Assembly (NCBI GenBank): GCA_934122035.1
Contig: CAKOVP010000015.1
Coordinates: forward strand, 1-35,321
Direction of reading: 5' to 3'
Length of the DNA stretch: 35,321 nt
Source of the DNA: an uncultured Clostridia bacterium
Lineage (GTDB): Bacteria > Bacillota > Clostridia > TANB77 > CAG-508
How positions within the stretch are numbered: position 1 is the stretch's first letter; each line of letters starts with the position of its first letter. The translations under genes were made by a program, and so were the position numbers. The notes below the pieces were generated by a model that worked only from the letters and a program-made list of their open reading frames with translations, did not search any database and was not told the origin of the DNA. Positions 7,661 to 15,508 of the stretch are shown here, piece by piece.

Positions 7661-8299
7661 ATGGAAGTTGAAGAGCTTTTAAAGCCCTTCCCGCATTTAA
7701 TAGATGCGGTAGAGTTCGATCGTTGCTATAAGGATATTATTGTTGAAACCACTGATTCTTCAGTAATTGTTATCCCTAGCAGAAACCTCAAGATTAAAGT
7801 TTCGCTTTATGGAAGTTCGCTTGTTCGTTCGTTTATATTCTATTGTGAAAATGAAGAAAAAAGCATCCTTTCCCTTAAGAGCACATCTAGTAATCTAAAG
7901 TGTTCTTGTTTACTCATTGAGTTACCACATCGTTGTTTTCAAACCCTCTACGTTTCTACTCAGGAGCACAACATCTACATCTTTCCAAGTGTTTGTGTGA
8001 AAGACTTGTCTTTACATACAAGTTCTGGCTATGTTGAAACTGATTGTTCCTTTAAGTCGGTTACTATCAATACCTTAAGTGGTACAGTTGATCTGCGAAC
8101 CATTGCAAGAGCAAATATTTCTCTTAAAATTTCTTCGCTATCTGGCTTAATTTTAGCAGATTTTAGTGGAATTGGTTTTTGGGACGCTAACGTAAAGTCT
8201 AAGGAAGGTGAAGTTCGCCTTCGTCCACTGCGTAAGCTTGGACATAGGGCAATTGGGTCTGTAAAAACTCGTACTGGCAATATTCGAATTATTTATTAA
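7661..8299 (+). CDS. DUF4097-like beta-repeat protein of unknown function, foreign codon usage
   Basis: A 212-residue protein with no signal peptide or membrane segment. Its second half has repeated strand-turn units of the type TSSGYVE, TLSGTVDL, SLSGLILA, SKEGEVRL and TRTGNIRI. This is typical of the DUF4097/putative adhesin fold, a right-handed beta structure. The function is unknown, and without an export signal an adhesin role is doubtful. It has a strong AGGAGG site, its own promoter and its own terminator. Arginine is mainly CGT/CGC/CGA and CTG occurs, unlike the AGA-rich native genes; base composition is visibly less A+T-rich. It interrupts the spoIIIAH-asp23 neighbourhood on the opposite strand, so acquisition by transfer is likely. 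Confidence 0.75.
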   Translation: MEVEELLKPFPHLIDAVEFDRCYKDIIVETTDSSVIVIPSRNLKIKVSLYGSSLVRSFIFYCENEEKSILSLKSTSSNLKCSCLLIELPHRCFQTLYVSTQEHNIYIFPSVCVKDLSLHTSSGYVETDCSFKSVTINTLSGTVDLRTIARANISLKISSLSGLILADFSGIGFWDANVKSKEGEVRLRPLRKLGHRAIGSVKTRTGNIRIIY

Positions 8300-8307
8300 G
8301 TCCATAG

Positions 8308-8343
8308 TCCCCGCAAAGTTTAAAACTCTGCGGGGATTTTTCT
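8308..8343 (+). terminator. Rho-independent terminator
   Basis: TCCCCGCA (8308-8315) pairs with TGCGGGGA (8329-8336), followed by a run of T. It is a strong terminator placed 9 bp after the stop codon of the adhesin-like gene. Confidence 0.92.
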
Positions 8344-8410
8344 TATTTCAAAAAATAATGTAATTCTAAATCCTTTGCCATCACCACTATACGCAACTCC
8401 TGCCTCCCAA

Positions 8411-9103
8411 CTATTTCTTACTTATATGTACATTTTCTATTTCTGCTTTTAATTCTCTAGATACTATATTTTGTATTTGTGCAATTTGTTCTTTGTTTAG
8501 GTCCTCTGCTTTTATTACCACGCTTATGCTATCTCCGTTTACAAATATTAAGACATCTTCAAATCCTTTGTTTTTTATTAGATTTTCTGTTATCATTATT
8601 GCATTTTTTGTGTCATTTATTTTCTTTATTTCGTTTTGAGATATTTCTTTTTGTGTGTCTGTTATATTATTATTTTGAAGTATTTTTTGATAGCTTTCTA
8701 ACATTTGTGAATACATTTTTTCTCTCGAAAGTTTTGATTCTGTGAAGTATTGATCACTTTCTTTAGCTGATGTTTGAACTGTTGCTTCTTTTGTTATGTT
8801 TTCTGTATTTTCTATTGAATTTGTTTCTGCTGTTGCCTCTTTTTCTCCTTCTATTTCTGCGTTTTCTGTGTTTTCCGCTTCTTGATTTTTGCTGTTTTCT
8901 TCTGATTCTTTGTTTGTTTCTTCTACTACATTTGCACTAACAAATGTAGCGTCTCCTAGTTTTCCATATTTTTCAGAATCCATTAAACCTGATGTTTGTA
9001 ATGTATCTTTACTGTTTGCTGTATAATTCATGTATCCTGCTGCAATTAGCATTACTGCAATTACAGATAATATCACCTGGTTTTTCTTTAGAATTGTTCT
9101 CAT
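8411..9103 (-). CDS. spoIIIAH: Stage III sporulation protein AH
   Basis: Mother-cell membrane protein whose extracytoplasmic YscJ/FliF-like domain forms a ring that pairs with forespore SpoIIQ across the intermembrane space. The ATG at 9103 gives the classic start MRTILKKNQVILSVIAVML, with one membrane segment at about residues 9-27, an acidic low-complexity linker (E/N/T-rich, roughly 40-120) and a C-terminal ring-building domain ending near AEIENVHISKK. An in-frame ATG at 9139 exists, but AAAAGGAGG lies inside that extension and is well placed for 9103. It is the last gene of the spoIIIA operon and is intact. Confidence 0.93.
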   Translation of the reverse strand: MRTILKKNQVILSVIAVMLIAAGYMNYTANSKDTLQTSGLMDSEKYGKLGDATFVSANVVEETNKESEENSKNQEAENTENAEIEGEKEATAETNSIENTENITKEATVQTSAKESDQYFTESKLSREKMYSQMLESYQKILQNNNITDTQKEISQNEIKKINDTKNAIMITENLIKNKGFEDVLIFVNGDSISVVIKAEDLNKEQIAQIQNIVSRELKAEIENVHISKK

Positions 9104-9243
9104 ATTTAGTAAAATCCTCCTTTTAAATTTTTTATCCATTTAAAATTTATCATTTATTTAATAGTATTCTCTTATTTGATAAAATTCGTTCTTTTGTTTT
9201 TTATTAGCCTAATTATTTTTATCCTCTCTTAAAATTAATTGCT

Positions 9244-9861
9244 TTAATTCATTTCAAATACTTGTATTTTATATGTTGCAAGGCCCGTTACTGCTTCTAC
9301 TGCCTCAATTATATTAGTTTTTACATTGGCATCATTTGCTCCTTTTGCGGTTACTATTGCTCCTTCTATTTTTGGATTTATAATGCTTTGTGTTATGGGC
9401 GTTTTTACCCCATTGTTTTCTTCATATATTATGTCTTTTTTAGAAGTTGATTCATTCACAGTTCTGCTACCTCCACCAGAGTCTTGTTCTTCTGTTATGC
9501 TTGTTGATGTATCTTCGTCATACATTGGAATTACTGTACTTTCCTGTGAATATGTTATTAATACTTTTACATTTCCAACTCCTTTTATATTAGATAGTAT
9601 ATTTTCTAATCTTGTTTCTATGTCTTGTTTATTGTCTTTATTTTCAACTTGACTATCTCCATTTTTTTGTGCCAGTACTTTGTCTTCTGATTGTATAGTT
9701 TTATTTGTTTTATCTTTTTTGCCAGATAATATGTAATTCATTGCTACTACTGTTATTATTAATACTATTGCAAACACTACTAAGTTTTCTGTTTTTCTTT
9801 TTCCGTTTTCTCCTTCTTTCGGTTCAAGCTTTTCCTTTAATTTTTTTATTTTTTCTTTCAT
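9244..9861 (-). CDS. spoIIIAG: Stage III sporulation protein AG
   Basis: A 205-residue component of the SpoIIIA-SpoIIQ feeding-tube complex, which forms a large ring in the intermembrane space. It has a basic N-terminus, one membrane segment (LVVFAIVLIITVVAMNYIL), a linker, and the family segment LSNIKGVGNVKVLITY. Then come a variable acidic/serine loop and IEGAIVTAKGA with a C-terminal ring-building fold. No frameshift. It starts at ATG with AAGGGGGAA. It follows spoIIIAF after a 217-bp gap, wide for this operon. Confidence 0.94.
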   Translation of the reverse strand: MKEKIKKLKEKLEPKEGENGKRKTENLVVFAIVLIITVVAMNYILSGKKDKTNKTIQSEDKVLAQKNGDSQVENKDNKQDIETRLENILSNIKGVGNVKVLITYSQESTVIPMYDEDTSTSITEEQDSGGGSRTVNESTSKKDIIYEENNGVKTPITQSIINPKIEGAIVTAKGANDANVKTNIIEAVEAVTGLATYKIQVFEMN

Positions 9862-10078
9862 TTTTATAACATTCCCCCTTTTATTCTAATAATTTTATAA
9901 AAAGCATAAATGATAAATTAAAGCCTAAGAGTCAAAATTTTTTAATTAATTCTAAATATTTAATCTTTGTTTAAGCTTATATATAATTTATTATTCTGAA
10001 AACAGCCACTTTTTTCGATAAATAATTTATGTTCACAAATTTATTAAAAGAAACACACTAACTTTTTCTTTTAATCTT

Positions 10079-10720
10079 TTATGATAATACTTCTATTTTT
10101 TCTTTTTCTAAGCCATATTCTTCGCTTACAAAGGCTTTTATGTTGTTTATATCTTCATTACTTAATGTGTTTTTTTCTATTGAATCTTCTGAATTTTTTT
10201 GATTGTTACCAATTTCAATTTTATTAACTGAATTTATTTTTATTTCATTAATAGTATTATTTTCTTCATTTAAATTACTTTCTTTAAGGTTATTATCTTT
10301 TTTTACTGTTAAACTTATTTGCTCTATTTCATAGTCTTCATTATTTTGAATTTTTATATATGTGTTTGTTACATTATAGCCTCTTTGTTTTAGCTTTGTT
10401 GTTATGTCTGATTTCATATTAGATATATATACGTCTTTTATGCTTCTATTGTTGTTTTCTTCTATCTGTTTTGATAAATTCTTCCCTGCCTCATTAATTT
10501 TTTTATCGTATTTATCTGTGTTAAATATCTCGTTTATATTAAATTTATTTCCTGCAAATTTTTCTATTGCAGGTGATATCATTGCAAATAATATATATAC
10601 TCCAATTATTACTTTTACGTATTTTTTGCTAGTTCCACTTGGCAAAATTAGTTCTATAATTGTAGCAATTATTACGGCAACTATTATGCTTTGCGCCCAC
10701 GAACTAAAAAATGCTATCAT
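10079..10720 (-). CDS. spoIIIAF: Stage III sporulation protein AF
   Basis: A 213-residue protein with two membrane segments in the first 55 residues (AQSIIVAVIIATIIELILPSG and YVKVIIGVYILFAMISP) and a soluble ring-building-like domain after them. The phrase ELILPSGTSKKYVKVIIGVYI is characteristic of the family. It is needed with the other SpoIIIA proteins to keep the engulfed forespore active. It lies 190 bp downstream of the recoded spoIIIAE end. No frameshift is seen. Confidence 0.93.
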   Translation of the reverse strand: MIAFFSSWAQSIIVAVIIATIIELILPSGTSKKYVKVIIGVYILFAMISPAIEKFAGNKFNINEIFNTDKYDKKINEAGKNLSKQIEENNNRSIKDVYISNMKSDITTKLKQRGYNVTNTYIKIQNNEDYEIEQISLTVKKDNNLKESNLNEENNTINEIKINSVNKIEIGNNQKNSEDSIEKNTLSNEDINNIKAFVSEEYGLEKEKIEVLS

Positions 10721-10910
10721 TTTTTCATATAATTAAATAGAATTACTAAAATCTATTCAATTCCTTGTATACTATATTTAGGTTTTTAATAAAGGATTTA
10801 CCTATAAACCTATTGTTCTATTATTATGGTAACTAAGCTGAAGTATGGCTCTTTATTGCTTTGTAGTTATATTCATAATTTAAAAGCTAGGGTATTTCTT
10901 ATATTTTTCT

Positions 10911-12066
10911 TTAACTTCCCATCATTAATCCACTATTAGAAATTTTTATTACTAAAGTAACACCTATAATTAGCATTACCGAAATGCTGCACATTATTGC
11001 AAGAAGCAATTTGAATGTAGATCCTATTTGTCCGCAGAAGTTTTACTATTTTAGGATCTGCTATTGGCTGACAAATTGCTGAGCCTAAGTTATATACCCA
11101 CATTAGAGCTGTAAGTTTTATTATTGGTGTTATACATATTGTTAAAATAACTACAATTCCAACAATTCCAACTGCATTTTTTAAAATGTTGCTACAACTC
11201 ATTACTGTTTCTACTGCATCTCCTAAAATTTTTCCAACTATTGGCACACAATTAGATACTACTGCTTTTGTTGTTTTTAATGTCAATCCATCTACACCAT
11301 TTGTAATACTACCCTCTAATGAGGATACTCCCACAAATACTGTAAGTACAATTCCAAGTATCCAAACTACTGTGCTATTTATAAATTGAGCAATTTTATC
11401 TATTTGAACTTTATCTGATATATTGGAAATTACATTCAAAGCAACTGTTATTAATGTTACTGGAATTAGTATTGCATTTATAAAATTTCCTACAAAAGTT
11501 ATAATAAACAGAATTATTGGTTGTAACATACTTGCAGATGATATATTTCCCGTTGTTACCATTAATGTTACTAAAAGCGGTACCAGACAGTTCATAAAGC
11601 CTATTAAATTTTCTATAGAACTTTTTACCATTACAATTATATCTGAAAAATTTTTCATTATTATTGTAACTATCAAAATATATGTAACATAGTGTGTAAT
11701 TTGAGCAATTCCTTTATTTTCTAAGTCATCTGTAAAACTTTTTAATATGCTGGAAATTACTACAATTACAAGAATAATTCCTATTGACCTTATAGATTGT
11801 CCTACTTGGTTAAATAATATGTTTAATATTTTTTTGCCTATTGAAGCATTGTTTATATTTCCTTTTATTGCAGATGTAAAAAGTTCGTTCAAATCTATTG
11901 AAAAATCGTCATTTTTATAGCTTTCTGCTTCTTTTATAAAGCTAGAAATCCCCAGGGCACTTGATTGATTACTTATTAATTTATCTGTTTCCTCTGCTAT
12001 TACCACGCTTTTTAGCAGCAAACTTATAAAAAACAAAATTACAATTATTTTTAATATTTTTTTCAT
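10911..12066 (-). CDS. spoIIIAE: Stage III sporulation protein AE, requires +1 shift at CGG-A
   Basis: Polytopic membrane protein of the SpoIIIA channel; the N-terminus has a signal-like segment and the body has several membrane helices. In the original frame the protein runs 344 codons from the ATG at 12066 to LTALMWVYNLGSAICQPIADPKIVKLL. It then hits CGG (11032-11034) and a short alien tail. Skipping one C gives GQIGSTFKLLLAIMCSISV and ends in SGLMMGS at the TAA at 10911, about 384 residues, the usual family size. A TTG at 12075 is an alternative start, but AGGAA is too close to it. It follows spoIIIAD by 27 bp. The tail after the shift is fully conserved in style and hydrophobic, so decay is unlikely. 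Confidence 0.9.
11031..11034 (-). other. CGG-A recoding site in spoIIIAE
   Basis: Codon 345 is CGG, followed by A. The reading CTG-C-GGA-CAA restores the frame with Gly at the GGA. This is the same signal as in five other genes of the window. Confidence 0.85.
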
Positions 12067-12093
12067 CTTTTGCAATATTCCTTTCTACAATGT

Positions 12094-12481
12094 TCAAGGT
12101 AATATTTTTATAATTGTTTCCATTAGGCTTGAAAGTATTGGAATTGACATAGACATTATTATTACTTTTCCGTCCTAAATCTACTTTGCTTGCAATGGAA
12201 TTTTCGCCCGAATCTTTGCAAACACTTACTGCAAATTCCGTAAGTATTGCTATTCCTGTTATTTTTATTAAAAGCGTAATAAATCCATTATTTATAGATG
12301 CTTTACTAGACAAATTCTTTAATATTTCTATTATTCCAGACATTTTTGCAGCTATTATAGAAAATATTAATACTCCTGCAGTAAGTGAAACATACATTGC
12401 ATATTCAGGCTTATATTGTCTTAAAATTACTATTATTATTAATGAAATTAATCCAATTCCAATTATTTTTATAATATCCAT
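12094..12481 (-). CDS. spoIIIAD: Stage III sporulation protein AD, requires +1 shift at CGG-A
   Basis: Small membrane protein of the SpoIIIA complex. The original frame gives 103 residues with three to four hydrophobic helices (MDIIKIIGIGLISLIII, MYVSLTAGVLIFSII) ending in DSGENSIASKVDLG. It then meets CGG (12170-12172) and enters an unrelated charged, Asn/Lys-rich tail. Skipping one C gives GKVIIMSMSIPILSSLMETI and a stop at 12094, total 128 residues, the family's normal length with the expected final hydrophobic helix. It starts at ATG with AAGGTGG. It lies 25 bp after spoIIIAC and 27 bp before spoIIIAE. Without the shift the product would overlap the start of spoIIIAE. Confidence 0.9.
12169..12172 (-). 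other. CGG-A recoding site in spoIIIAD
   Basis: Codon 104 is CGG followed by A. The reading GGA-C-GGA-AAA restores the frame with Gly. Confidence 0.85.
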
Positions 12482-12506
12482 TTTTAACCACCTTTTGGCT
12501 AATTTT

Positions 12507-12701
12507 TTATAAATTAAAAATTGTTCTTACTGTGTCAAATAATGTGCTTATTTCTTTTATAACCATTGTAAGAACTATTATTAAACCAGCCAAGGTTGTC
12601 ATCATTGCTTGATCTTCTCTTCCCGCTCTTACTAAAACTTGATATAGCACAGCAACTAATATTCCAATTGCTGCTATTTTAAATAATAAATTAATATCCA
12701 T
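12507..12701 (-). CDS. spoIIIAC: Stage III sporulation protein AC
   Basis: A 64-residue protein with two membrane helices (LLFKIAAIGILVAVLYQVL and MTTLAGLIIVLTMVI) separated by the polar loop RAGREDQAM, which is the family signature. I chose the ATG at 12701 (MDINLLFKIAAIG), the start seen in the family. The in-frame TTG at 12722 would place the GGAAAGGAAA site inside the gene. It is a small hydrophobic component of the SpoIIIA complex, directly before spoIIIAD. Intact. Confidence 0.93.
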   Translation of the reverse strand: MDINLLFKIAAIGILVAVLYQVLVRAGREDQAMMTTLAGLIIVLTMVIKEISTLFDTVRTIFNL

Positions 12702-12877
12702 ACTCTTTTGTTTCCTTTCCAAGACTAATTAGGCTTATTTTATATGAATTATATTAATATTTTTATTTAGAGTTTTTTCTATTGAATGTTCTATTTTTTA
12801 TTAAGATTTGTTATTTATTAAATCTGTTTATAGATTTTTTTAATAATTTTTCTTATATTACTCAATTTGCTATTTTT

Positions 12878-13393
12878 TTAAATTAATATGATTGTAATTG
12901 TTAGCCCTGCTGTTACTCCTAATGTTTTATATAATTTAGAGTTTTTTCTTTTTTCTTCTGTTGCTTGTTCTATTTGCTTTTTTATTAAATTTTCCACTAA
13001 TTCAATTTGACTAACTTGTCCTTCTATATCTGTATTACCAAGCATTTTACTAAAACTTTTTATTGCTTCTATGTCTTCTTTATTTAAAGAACTATTTTTT
13101 TCCAACAAATCTGCCGCTTTTTCAAATGAAGTACTTGCACATTCCTCTTCCATAAATTCATTTGCCATTTTAAACATATTACCTATATTATCTTGATTAA
13201 TGATACATATTTGCTCAAAAATCTCGTGAATTCCTTGTCCTGTAAATTTTATTTTAGCTTTTATAACATTTAAAATATTTAAAATTTCTTTTAGTTCTTT
13301 TTCTCTTACAGAGTATTTTTTTGAATATGAATTTCCTATAATTATAGAAATTGCAAAAATAAAAAATATTAGAATATATTTTATAAAGATCAT
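12878..13393 (-). CDS. spoIIIAB: Stage III sporulation protein AB
   Basis: A 171-residue protein with an N-terminal membrane segment and a C-terminal one (LGVTAGLTITIILI), and a helical middle resembling GspF-type platform proteins of type II secretion. It contains SKKYSVREKELKEILNILNVI and IEGQVSQIELVENLIKKQIEQA. SpoIIIAB is thought to act with the ATPase SpoIIIAA. Here it is the first gene of the operon: spoIIIAA is absent from the 411 bp upstream and from the window. It starts at ATG with AAGGGG upstream. Intact. Confidence 0.93.
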   Translation of the reverse strand: MIFIKYILIFFIFAISIIIGNSYSKKYSVREKELKEILNILNVIKAKIKFTGQGIHEIFEQICIINQDNIGNMFKMANEFMEEECASTSFEKAADLLEKNSSLNKEDIEAIKSFSKMLGNTDIEGQVSQIELVENLIKKQIEQATEEKRKNSKLYKTLGVTAGLTITIILI

Positions 13394-13525
13394 AGTTTGT
13401 CCCCTTCTTTTTATCTTTATAATATATATATTCTAATATTTTAATTTTAGAACTTATTTTTTATGAATTTTATATTTTGATAACATTACTATTTTTCTAA
13501 AAATAAATAATAATAATGAAATCTC

Positions 13526-13576
13526 ATCACATTTTTAGACGTTTTTCAATAGTGTTTTATCACATTTTTAGATGTT
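13526..13576. repeat. Two direct repeats 33 bp apart upstream of spoIIIAB
   Basis: An 18-base unit ATCACATTTTTAGACGTT (13526-13543) recurs at 13559-13576 with one change (GATGTT). The 33-bp period is about three helical turns, which would suit cooperative binding of a regulator. It lies about 130-180 bp upstream of spoIIIAB. No clear sigma-E promoter could be called in this interval. Confidence 0.45.
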
Positions 13577-13608
13577 GTTAAAAATATTTTAAACTAAAGT
13601 AAGAAAAC

Positions 13609-13639
13609 TCGCCCCAAAAGGGATGTCCCCTTTGGGCGA
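13609..13639. repeat. GC-rich palindrome (copy 2) with T-run on the plus strand
   Basis: TCGCCCC-AAAAGGG-ATG-TCCCCTTT-GGGCGA folds into a long stem, followed on the plus strand by a run of seven T. Read on the minus strand it resembles the palindrome after groES (both have TCGCCCAA-type ends and an inner GGG/CCC pair). It may serve as a bidirectional terminator between the pseudopilin and spoIIIAB. The rest of the gene-free stretch 13394-13804 shows only the direct repeats and the small hairpin listed here. Confidence 0.6.
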
Positions 13640-13773
13640 ATTTTTTTCGTTTTATGTTGACTCAGTGTTCTTTTGTATCCACTGCCTCAGCTCTTCCACA
13701 TAGCGTATTTCTATTTACTATGCTTTAGGTGCATTGTCATCTTTATGTTAATTTCTTGTCATTGAAGTTTTGA

Positions 13774-13788
13774 GTTCTTGTTTAGAAC
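13774..13788 (-). other. Small hairpin just downstream of the lectin-fold gene
   Basis: GTTCT-AAACA-AGAAC on the minus strand, 17-31 bases after the stop codon of the pseudopilin gene. Diversity-generating retroelements often have a short hairpin just 3' of the variable region. This one is short, so it is only suggestive. Confidence 0.35.
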
Positions 13789-13804
13789 CCATCGCTTCCA
13801 TATC

Positions 13805-15050
13805 TCATGGTATCAAATATAAAGTAGGGCGAGAACCAACGGCGATGTAGCTGCCGACAGGACCGTTGCCGTAACGAAGAGAAGCTGGATCGATAGAGCC
13901 ATTGCTGTTATAGGAGCCTCCTCTGAAAGGTCTGAAGCGGGTGTAGCCCGCTTCTTGGGTAAATTCATAATAGTTTCCAGCAAAATCATAAATATTATTT
14001 GCCTTCCAACTTTCACTAAATCCAGTATTTTGTTTACTTCCATGTCCATCTGCGGTATTATTACCGTAATTTCCCCAAGTACTCGAATCCGTTATACTAT
14101 ATGCAGGATCAGAATTTGACAACCAATTACATGTTGCATCCCATTGCAATCCCCATATCATTCTGGTTTTTACTTTTGATCCTACCGCCAATGTTGTACA
14201 ATTTTTATATAATGTATACCAATTTACACCATTTTCACATGTTTGAGTTGCTCCTGTCTTCTCTCCATTTGCTGTTAACTCATATCTTCCTATATAAAAT
14301 CCTTTATACTTCTCTAAACTTGCTATCATTTCTTCGTAGTCACTTACCATAGTCTCTGCCATATTTGCTAAACTACTAAATCCTGCTGTTGCATAATTAC
14401 TATAATCATAATCTGTTCCACCACTTCCAAGTATCAAATCTGGTTCTTTATAACCACTGGTATCTCCTGGTAATTCTCTTGTATATCTACTTATTATAGT
14501 ATTAGTGTATTTTGTAGTTTTTACTCCTGTACTTCCAGAAAGTGCTACTCCTGCATCTACTGTTGTATATAAGCTACTTGGTGTTTCTACTGGCACCCAG
14601 ACCCATTGGTTTCCAGCTAAATCTCTTCTTACGTCTTCTTTTCCTTTGTCTAATTCCTTATCTGCTACATTATCTGAAATAACGAGTCCTTTTGCTTTTG
14701 TTCCTCCCACATAGTAATAACCTTCTGGTATTACTACATTTTCTACTGTTGTTTGTGAACCTCCAGAGTTTCCTCCATTTCCAGAGTTTTCGTTTTCTGA
14801 TATTAAATCTTCCATTTCAGCTGTTAATGCATTTACAGCTTTTTCGGTGTTTACTTGTCCTTCTACTGTTTGGTTTCTTGCATCTTGTGCTCTACTTATT
14901 ATTCCATTTTGTCCTAGTACTAAATTTAAGCTTATTCCCGCTAATATTAAAAGTACTACTATTGTTACGACCAAAGCAACTAGGGTTATTCCGTTTTTCT
15001 TGTTTTTTATTTATATTTTTATTATATAAACATTTTTTGTTATCTTCCAT
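13805..15050 (-). CDS. Pseudopilin-like protein with C-type-lectin-like (SUMF1-type) domain, requires +1 shift at CGG-A
   Basis: The ATG at 15050, with AAAGGAAG upstream, starts a 19-codon lysine-rich leader (MEDNKKCLYNKNINKKQEK) and then meets CGG. Skipping one C gives GITLVALVVTIVVLLILAG, a prepilin-type signal in which the Gly is the position cleaved by prepilin peptidase. The total is about 414 residues. The C-terminal part has WVWVPVE, KGFYIGRYE, NIYDFAGNYYEFT and FRGGSYN, features of the formylglycine-generating-enzyme/SUMF1 lectin-like fold used for display rather than catalysis. Without the shift, the only in-frame start is a TTG inside the membrane helix. The last 40 or so codons look like a retroelement-diversified region. 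Probably surface-exposed; the ligand is unknown. Confidence 0.8.
13811..13930 (-). other. Candidate DGR variable region at the 3' end of the pseudopilin gene
   Basis: After FRGGSYN the codons become G+C-rich and end largely in C: TAC GGC AAC GGT CCT GTC GGC AGC TAC ATC GCC. NNC codons in a row are what adenine mutagenesis of template AAC codons would leave. The position, at the C-terminus of a C-type-lectin-like fold, is the classic place for diversity-generating retroelement targets. No reverse transcriptase or template repeat is in the window. Confidence 0.5.
14990..14993 (-). other. CGG-A recoding site in the pseudopilin gene
   Basis: Codon 20 is CGG followed by A. The reading AAA-C-GGA-ATA restores the frame and supplies the Gly of the prepilin peptidase site. 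Confidence 0.8.
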
Positions 15051-15154
15051 TTTTTTCTTCCTTTCGTTTAATATTTCTAGCTTTGCTTTCTAGATTTATT
15101 CTTATTATTTGTATTTTGCATTTTTTTATTCTTTTTTCTTTTGTGTTTTTATCT

Positions 15155-15171
15155 TAGTCATATTATGACTA
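15155..15171. promoter_or_regulatory. Dyad upstream of the pseudopilin gene
   Basis: TAGTCATA-T-TATGACTA is a perfect 8-bp palindrome with a one-base centre, about 105 bp before the pseudopilin ATG. It could be an operator. In the rest of the 15051-15444 gap I also see AGTGGGTAAT twice (15328-15337 and 15413-15422) and no clear promoter or riboswitch. Confidence 0.4.
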
Positions 15172-15444
15172 TTGCTTGGTAAAAAAATTACTTTCTAACC
15201 AATATTTTTGCTCTAAAATTTAATATCTATTTTTAAGTTTATGCTTTGGCCATACTTAATTCTATAAACTTTTTATAGATATTAAATACTTGCTATTTAT
15301 TTTTATCACACTTTTATTTAAAATACAAGTGGGTAATACCCATAATTTTAATGCTGTTTTGCTCGTAAAATAGTAGTATTAACACTAATTAAATTCTATA
15401 AAAGGCTATTTTAGTGGGTAATTTTTGGAATTCAATTTTTTTGT

Positions 15445-15485
15445 AAAAAAAGTACCACCCACTTCTTAATTACAGAAGCAAGTGG
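15445..15485 (-). terminator. Terminator of the small foreign-looking ORF
   Basis: CCACTT-type arm (15459-15466) pairs imperfectly with AGAAGCAAGTGG (15474-15485). On the minus strand the hairpin is followed by a run of seven U (15445-15451). It lies about 25 bp after the stop codon of the gene at 15509-15838. Confidence 0.65.
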
Positions 15486-15508
15486 TGAGGTCATTTTTCA
15501 TAGGCAAC

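Noticed and set aside
13813..14049. A 78-codon minus-strand frame inside the pseudopilin gene
   Set aside because: It is an out-of-frame shadow of the lectin-like domain, with no family features or ribosome binding site.
15051..15444. Cyclic-di-GMP riboswitch upstream of the pseudopilin
   Set aside because: Such switches are common before pilin genes, but no conserved core could be found in either orientation.
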